DNA from: Streptomyces aureocirculatus
GTDB lineage: Bacteria > Actinomycetota > Actinomycetes > Streptomycetales > Streptomycetaceae
Direction: 5' to 3'
Length of the DNA stretch: 64,000 nt
NCBI RefSeq assembly: GCF_000720475.1
Contig: NZ_JOAP01000026.1
Coordinates: forward strand, 1-64,000
Shown one piece after another: positions 59,291 through 64,000 of this stretch. The position numbers were made by a program, and so were the translations under genes. The stretch's first letter is position 1; the number at the start of each line of letters is the position of its first letter. Below the pieces are notes generated by a model. That model made no database searches. It saw only the letters and a list, made by a program, of their open reading frames with translations, and had not been told where the DNA came from.

Positions 59291-60433
59291 TCAGTGCGTG
59301 GCCGAAGCCTTCCGCAGGGCCGTGATGCAGGTGTGGATGGCCTGCTGGAGCTCTTCGAGGCGTTGCACCATGTCGTCCTCGTAGATGTCGTCGAAGTCGG
59401 CGGCGTCGTCGAGCGTCAGCTCCTCGAAGACCTTGGTGGCCTTCTGCAGGCTGCTGTAGAACTTCGTGCGCCGCTCCTGGACGCGGAGTTCGGGGTCGGA
59501 CTCGACGGTCTCGGCGACGAGGTTCTTCACCGTGTCGTACGCCTCCGTCGCCCACTCGCCGGCCTCTTCGGAGTCGTCGAGCTCGTCGAGCAGCGTCAGG
59601 TGGCGCTCGGCCTCGGCGCGCAGCTCGGCCGGTGCGTCGAGGGTCTGTCCGGCGGGGGTGCGGATCTGGCCCTCCTCGGCGACCTTGCGGACGTACTCGA
59701 TGCGGTCCGCGGCCCTTGCCTCACCGGCCACGGCCTTCTTCAGCTCGTCGGTGCGGGCGATGTCGCGCGCCAGCTCCGTCTGGAGCGCCGGGTCCTCCTT
59801 GAGGCGGTCGAGAAGCGCGTGCCGGGCGGCCTGGGCGGTGCCGGGGTCGGCCAGGATGGCTGCGCGCAGCGCGGTGGGGTTCTCGGCGACCTCCAGGGCC
59901 TTGGTCGGGCGGATGCCCTCCGCCTCGGCGGCGGCGGTGATGGCGGTGCCACGCGCGGAGGTGGCGCTGGAGCGCGGCACGTAGTACGCCAGCCACACGT
60001 CGGCGTCGGGGAGTTCGACGTCCTGGCCGGGGGCGAGGGCCTCGAAGTGCGGCACGAGACCGTCGTCGGCCGCCTTGTCCCACGCCTTGTAGAAGCGCAT
60101 GACGCGGTCGGCGGAGCAGCCCGCGAGCTCGGCGAACTCCTTCGCGGACAGCTTCGGTGTGCCCTCGGCGTGCTGTCCGCCGGGCCGGACGCTGCGGGCC
60201 ACCTTCAGGCCGAAGGTCCAGCCGCCGGTGCGCGCGTAGGCGCCGAACTCGCGGGCGTCGCGCTCCACGAGCGCCGCGGCGGCCTCGCCTTCGGCGGTGT
60301 GCGCGGCCTCCCCCTCGGCCGTGTACGCGGCCTCGCCCTCGGCCGTGTACGCGGCCTCGGGCGCGGCGGCAGGCGGCGGTACCTCGGCGTCGGCCGGTTC
60401 GGCGGCTTCGGGCGCGGCGGTCGCTACGGTCAC
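59291..60433 (-). CDS. Conserved hypothetical protein with HTH-like N-terminal and helical C-terminal domains
   Basis: A 380-residue acidic, soluble protein from GTG 60433 (GGAGAG upstream). After an Ala-rich start with three tandem EAAYTAEG units, residues about 62-120 (TFGLKVARSVRPGGQHAEGT; LSAKEFAELAGCSADRVMRF) look like a small DNA-binding or HTH-like domain. The rest is long helices (LARDIARTDELKKAVAGEAR; YDTVKNLVAETVESDPELRV). No enzyme motif. I do not recognise a named family. The stop is 36 bp beyond the PTS gene's start. Confidence 0.8.
   Translation of the reverse strand: MTVATAAPEAAEPADAEVPPPAAAPEAAYTAEGEAAYTAEGEAAHTAEGEAAAALVERDAREFGAYARTGGWTFGLKVARSVRPGGQHAEGTPKLSAKEFAELAGCSADRVMRFYKAWDKAADDGLVPHFEALAPGQDVELPDADVWLAYYVPRSSATSARGTAITAAAEAEGIRPTKALEVAENPTALRAAILADPGTAQAARHALLDRLKEDPALQTELARDIARTDELKKAVAGEARAADRIEYVRKVAEEGQIRTPAGQTLDAPAELRAEAERHLTLLDELDDSEEAGEWATEAYDTVKNLVAETVESDPELRVQERRTKFYSSLQKATKVFEELTLDDAADFDDIYEDDMVQRLEELQQAIHTCITALRKASATH
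60279..60361. repeat. 24-bp tandem repeat in the hypothetical gene
   Basis: Units GCGGCCTCGCCCTCGGCCGT-GTAC start at 60279, 60303, 60327 and 60351, encoding EAAYTAEG three times plus a part copy near the N-terminus. In-frame. Confidence 0.9.
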
Positions 60434-60594
60434 TGAGTACTCTCCGGGTGGCTCACAAGCTGACGAGAAGCAGAACGTACAGCCTATATCGCCGTGTTGC
60501 TCCTGCTTTCCACCCCCTCACGCCGGGCGGCGCCGCTCCTGGCGGCGCCGCCCGTCTGACGTCCGCCTGACGTCCGCCCGGCCGCGCCGGACCG

Positions 60595-61749
60595 CTACTC
60601 CGTGTGCCGCAGCGGGCGGAAGAACGCGCGCAGTTCGGCGGCCACCTGGTCCGGCTCCTCGTGTGCCATGAAGTGGCCGCCGCGGCGGGGTGTGCTCCAG
60701 TGGCGCAGATCGGTGAGGACGCGCTCGGCCAGGCTCCTCGGGTAGTCCGCGTACGCCGGTTCATGGCTGAGGGTGACGGCTGCGGGCACGGTGACGGGCG
60801 GCACCGGCTTGTTGTGGTGGTAGTCGTAGTACTGCCGGAAGGAGGAGCCGATGCTGCCGGTCGCCCAGTAGAGCGTGGCCACCGTGAGCAGCGTGTCCCG
60901 GTCCCAGCGGCGGCCGATGTCGCCGTCGCAGTCGCTCCAGTCCCGGTACTTGTCGACGATCCACGCGAGCAGCCCGGCGGGCGAGTCCATCAGGGCGGCG
61001 GCGACCGTGTCGGGGCGGGTGCACATGATCTCGCTGTAGCCCTGGTCCCCGATGTCGTACGCGGCGAGGGCGTCCAGGTACGTCTGCTCCGCGGGCGTCG
61101 GCGGCTCCTTCTCGAAGTCCGCGCTCACGACGGCGGACGTGATGTGCACCCCGGCGACCCGGTCCGGGTACAGCGCCCCGAGCCACTGCGTCACCCCGCC
61201 GCCGATGTCACCGCCGAACGCTCCGTAGCGCTCGTACCCGAGGGTCCGGGTCATCAGGGAGTGCCAGATCCCGGCCACTCCGCGGCGGGTGAACGGGCCC
61301 CGCGGCAGGCCGGAGTAGAGGAATCCGGGCAGGGACGGCACGACCACGTCGAAGGCGTCGGCGGGGTCCCCGCCGTGAGCGGCCGGGTCGGCGAGACGGC
61401 GGGCCGCGCGCAGCATCTCGACGAAGCTGCTCGGCCAGCCGTGGGTGAGCACCAGCGGCAGTGGCGCGGGGGCGCCCTCCGGGCGGCGGCCACGCAGATG
61501 CACGAAGTGCACCCGGGTGCCCGCCACGTCGGCGACGTGGTGCGGAAAGAGGTTGAGTCCGGCTTCGGCGGCGCGCCAGTCGAAGCCGTCGGCCCAGTAC
61601 GCGACGAGGTCACGCAGGTGGTCCGGGTCGGTGCCCGCGGCCCAGTGGGCGGAGTCGGAGGCGCTGGTGAAGCGGGTGCGGGTCAGTCGTTCCCGGAGGT
61701 CGGTGAGGACATCGTCGGACACGGCGACGCGGAAAGGCGAAACGGTCAT
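60595..61749 (-). CDS. Epoxide hydrolase (EHN-type alpha/beta hydrolase)
   Basis: A 384-residue protein with the N-terminal EHN domain (FRVAVSDDVLTDLRERLTRT; FDWRAAEAGLNLFPHHVADV) and an alpha/beta hydrolase core: oxyanion LTHGWPSSFVEM, nucleophile Asp in FGGDIGGGVTQW, and catalytic His in RRGGHFMAHEEP. It opens epoxides to diols via an ester intermediate. ATG 61749 follows GAAGGAA. It stands alone, perhaps in detoxification or secondary metabolism. Confidence 0.94.
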   Translation of the reverse strand: MTVSPFRVAVSDDVLTDLRERLTRTRFTSASDSAHWAAGTDPDHLRDLVAYWADGFDWRAAEAGLNLFPHHVADVAGTRVHFVHLRGRRPEGAPAPLPLVLTHGWPSSFVEMLRAARRLADPAAHGGDPADAFDVVVPSLPGFLYSGLPRGPFTRRGVAGIWHSLMTRTLGYERYGAFGGDIGGGVTQWLGALYPDRVAGVHITSAVVSADFEKEPPTPAEQTYLDALAAYDIGDQGYSEIMCTRPDTVAAALMDSPAGLLAWIVDKYRDWSDCDGDIGRRWDRDTLLTVATLYWATGSIGSSFRQYYDYHHNKPVPPVTVPAAVTLSHEPAYADYPRSLAERVLTDLRHWSTPRRGGHFMAHEEPDQVAAELRAFFRPLRHTE

Positions 61750-61816
61750 GGTTCCTTCGCTCAGGAGTACTTCGGTGCTCGGACGAGCGGGCGCTCCTGC
61801 GCGGCGGCCGTGCGGT

Positions 61817-61876
61817 TCAGACGCGAGCGGCGGCGGGGAGGGCCCGGACGATGCGGTCGGTCGTGTGCGTACGCAA
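61817..61876 (-). CDS. Possible small leader ORF upstream of the epoxide hydrolase
   Basis: A 19-codon frame from TTG 61876 with a strong GAGGAGG site 8 bp upstream, reading LRTHTTDRIVRALPAAARV. It ends 67 bp before the epoxide hydrolase start. It may be an upstream peptide or chance; no family match. Confidence 0.3.
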   Translation of the reverse strand: MRTHTTDRIVRALPAAARV

Positions 61877-61961
61877 CGGGCTCACCTCCTCTTCAAGGGC
61901 GCGCGGACGTGGGGCCGCGCGACGTACGGCGATCATACCCGGCCCCGCCACCGGCTCACGT

Positions 61962-63494
61962 TCAGGCCGTGTCGATGCGCTGGATCGTCCCGCCCTCACC
62001 GTCGTAGGCCGCCCAGCCGGGGTCGCCGGTCGCGGCGAACCGGACCCAGGCCGCGCGCATCCACGACGACAGCTCCGCCAGAGCGGCCAGGGCGGCAGGC
62101 CCCGGGTCCGGGCCGAGCACACCCGCGTCACCGTACAGGCCGGGCAGGTCCGTCCGGCCGAAGACGAAGGGCAGCTCGACGGTGTGGGCGGCGCCGAGCA
62201 GCCCGCCGACCGCGGGCGAGCGCCAGGCGAATTCGTAACGGTGGGTACGGGACGGGGACCTGGCCGCGTGGGCGGCGGCCAGCGCCCTGCTGCCCGCCCC
62301 GAACAGCGCCTCGGACAGGACGGCGGACCGCAGCTCGGCCGAGGTCGCGCCAGGGTGGGCCGCGCGCACGGCGGCGAGGAGTTCCGCGGGGCGCGGATGC
62401 GCTCGGGCGGCGGTCGCCTCGACGTCGGCCGCGGTCGACGCCGCGTACGCGCTCTGGGGCACGAGGTAGAGATTGCCCTCCTGCGCGGTGGTGCCGATGA
62501 GGAGGTCCACGTCGAGCGGTGCGGTGCGGGCGGCGAGCGTGTGCGCGGGCTGCTCGGTGAGCACGAGGCCGAGCGGACTGAGGCCGGCGAGCGGGTCGGG
62601 GTGGGTGGCCGTGCGCAGGTCGATGCCCGCGAGGTCGGGGAGGACCCCGACGAGGCGTTCGTCGGGAAGGGCGGCGAAGGCGTCGGCGCGCGGTGCGACC
62701 CCGAGCGCCCGCGCCGCGGCCCGCGTGACCCGGGCGGCCTGTTCCGGAAGGAACGCGCCGAGGCCGCTGCCGCTCTGCACCACGGCCCGCCGGAAGAGCC
62801 CATCGGCCGCGGGGTCCGCGAGCAGGGCGGCGACGAGCGTGGCGCCCGCGGACTGCCCGAACACGGTCACGGCGCCCGGGTCGCCGCCGAACGCGGCGAT
62901 CTCGTCCCGTACCCAGCGCAGCGCGGCGAGCACGTCGAGGAGGCCGCGGTTCGCGGGCGCCCCCGGCAGGTCCAGGAACCCCTGGACGCCCAGACGGTAG
63001 TTGAGGGTCACAAGGACCGCCCCGTCCCGGGCGAGCGCCGAGCCGTCGTACAGCGGCGCCCGGCTGGATCCGGCGACGAAGCCGCCGCCGTGGACGAAGA
63101 CGAGGACCGGCAGCGGTCGTGCGCCCGGCGCCGCCGGGGTGCGCACGTCGACGGTGAGGTAGTCGTCCCCGCGCACCCAGCCGGGACCGAAGTAGTGCGA
63201 CATGTCGACTGCGCCGAGGCGGCGTTCGCTCTGCGGGGCGGTGGGCCCCGGCACGGTCGCGTCCCTGGTGCCGCGCCACGCCTCGGGCGGCGCCGGCGCG
63301 GCGAAGCGAGCGGCTCCGCGCGGGGGCGCGGCGTAGGGAATGCCGAGGAAGCCGGCCACGCCGTCCCGTACGAAGCCGCGTACCCGGCCCTTGCTGGTGT
63401 CCACCGTGTCGGCCACGACTGTGGTGTCCGCCATGTCGGCCACGTCCGTGCTGTCCGCCATGTCGGCCACGTCGGCCGTGGGCTGCGTCGTCAT
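61962..63494 (-). CDS. Type-B carboxylesterase
   Basis: A 510-residue carboxylesterase/lipase: VDTSKGRVRGFVRDGVAGFLGIPYA start, oxyanion VFVHGGGFVAGSS, nucleophile VFGQSAGATLVAALL (GxSxG), and C-terminal catalytic His in GAAHTVELPFVFGR. A short N-terminal Asp/Ala repeat (DVADMADST twice, 27-bp period at 63426 and 63453) precedes the domain. It lacks a clear signal peptide. ATG 63494 overlaps the stop of the upstream MBL-fold gene, so the two are co-transcribed and co-translated. Confidence 0.94.
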   Translation of the reverse strand: MTTQPTADVADMADSTDVADMADTTVVADTVDTSKGRVRGFVRDGVAGFLGIPYAAPPRGAARFAAPAPPEAWRGTRDATVPGPTAPQSERRLGAVDMSHYFGPGWVRGDDYLTVDVRTPAAPGARPLPVLVFVHGGGFVAGSSRAPLYDGSALARDGAVLVTLNYRLGVQGFLDLPGAPANRGLLDVLAALRWVRDEIAAFGGDPGAVTVFGQSAGATLVAALLADPAADGLFRRAVVQSGSGLGAFLPEQAARVTRAAARALGVAPRADAFAALPDERLVGVLPDLAGIDLRTATHPDPLAGLSPLGLVLTEQPAHTLAARTAPLDVDLLIGTTAQEGNLYLVPQSAYAASTAADVEATAARAHPRPAELLAAVRAAHPGATSAELRSAVLSEALFGAGSRALAAAHAARSPSRTHRYEFAWRSPAVGGLLGAAHTVELPFVFGRTDLPGLYGDAGVLGPDPGPAALAALAELSSWMRAAWVRFAATGDPGWAAYDGEGGTIQRIDTA

Positions 63495-64000
63495 CACCGT
63501 CCCTCCCCCGTCATGTCCTGGTGGGTGGCGCGGCTCAAGGGGGCCCAGCCCTTGACGGCGAACGCGCTCGCCGTGCGGGTGACTTCGAGGGCGCCCGGCC
63601 CGCCGAAGTGCGCGGGGAAGAGCAGGGCGCGGTGGTCGGCGGCCCAGCCGAGGAGCCGCCTGCGAGTGGCGCGGGCGGCCGCAGGGTCCTCGCAGAAGCA
63701 ACTGTTGCAGTCCGGCATGAGCACCTGCGCCGGGCTGTGCATCAGGTCGCCCACGAACACCGCCCGGTCCGTGCCCGACTCCAGGGTCACGACGGAGGAG
63801 CCCGGGGTGTGGCCGGGGGCGAGGTCGAGCCGCAGGTGGGCGTCGATGCGGTGGCTGCCCTCCCACAGCAGTGCCTGGCCCGCCCGGTGGACGGGGGCGA
63901 CGCTGTCCTCGAAGACGTTCTGGTTGCCGCGGCCGAGCACGCTCCGGCGTTCGTTGGCCGGGTTCCAGAAGTCGAAGTCGTCCCTGGCCATCAGGTAGAC
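63494..64000 (-). CDS. MBL-fold metallo-hydrolase (cut by window edge)
   Basis: The C-terminal 168 codons are visible; the frame is open to the window edge. LDLAPGHTPGSSVVTLESGT carries the zinc-ligand His and AVFVGDLMHSPAQV the bridging Asp of the metallo-beta-lactamase fold; LLFPAHFGGPG holds the last His. The N-terminal HxHxDH motif lies outside. It overlaps the carboxylesterase start by 4 bp, suggesting a two-enzyme hydrolytic pathway (e.g. lactone or ester plus thioester/lactone opening). Confidence 0.9.
   Translation of the reverse strand, partial: VYLMARDDFDFWNPANERRSVLGRGNQNVFEDSVAPVHRAGQALLWEGSHRIDAHLRLDLAPGHTPGSSVVTLESGTDRAVFVGDLMHSPAQVLMPDCNSCFCEDPAAARATRRRLLGWAADHRALLFPAHFGGPGALEVTRTASAFAVKGWAPLSRATHQDMTGEGR

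Overview
The window is high-GC actinobacterial DNA and almost certainly a Streptomyces chromosome. The evidence is very high GC at third codon positions, frequent GTG/TTG starts, Tat-type signal peptides, an actinobacterial proteasome beta subunit, PASTA-less PknB-type kinases and Streptomyces-type families (DUF6421, DUF6986, DUF5134, DUF2630). No rRNA, tRNA or CRISPR array was seen.

Layout. (1) 0-4.6 kb is a graveyard of an integrative element: an HNH endonuclease gene with an abnormal N-terminus, a Tn554-type tnpC-like (DUF6262) gene with a decayed partner, and a run of small excisionase/HTH/DUF genes, most broken by frameshifts of the same sense. (2) 5-12 kb holds a STAS protein, an orphan coiled-coil protein, a sugar ABC importer (lipoprotein plus two permeases), a ROK kinase and a divergent LacI repressor with a palindromic operator. 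(3) 12-18.5 kb has a GNAT acetyltransferase carrying an unusual 18-bp repeat array at its 5' end, a membrane Ser/Thr kinase, a citrate-lyase-like aldolase (DUF6986) and a secreted endonuclease/exonuclease/phosphatase-fold protein. (4) 18.6-31 kb is housekeeping-like: etfBA, a flavin reductase preceded by a cysteine-rich leader peptide, thioredoxin, two PlsC acyltransferases, a B3/B4 protein, a transglutaminase-like protein, a tight DUF6421-SDR-threonine aldolase operon, an esterase and a GDPD. (5) 31-43 kb has GNAT, glyoxalase, DUF5134, M56 protease, PAP2, HAD, DUF2630, TetR plus GGCT-like pair, dehydratase plus YheO-type regulator, a secreted protein and a GntR/FCD regulator with an MFS exporter. 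(6) 42.7-49.8 kb has an orphan proteasome beta subunit, a secreted FG-GAP protein, AIM24, MFS/TetR and SDR/MarR pairs. (7) 49.9-56.8 kb is a probable 2-hydroxyacid/glyoxylate module: FAD/Fe-S fusion oxidase, PLP aminotransferase, divergent IclR and a DASS/MatC-like carrier. (8) 56.8-59.3 kb is an ascorbate-type PTS (IIC plus fused IIA-IIB). (9) 59.3-64 kb has an unknown conserved protein, an epoxide hydrolase, a carboxylesterase and an MBL-fold hydrolase cut by the window edge.

Regulation is unusually legible. Several regulator genes sit beside perfect inverted repeats: LacI 10720-10731, TetR 36442-36454, GntR/FCD 40591-40609, IclR 54058-54076. The other recurring theme is tandem repeats with periods that are multiples of 9 bp (18 bp most often), in-frame inside or just outside genes. 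The strongest candidates for undescribed biology are the hexapeptide-encoding array on the GNAT gene, the DUF6421 operon, the Cys leader peptide before the flavin reductase, and the orphan proteasome beta subunit.
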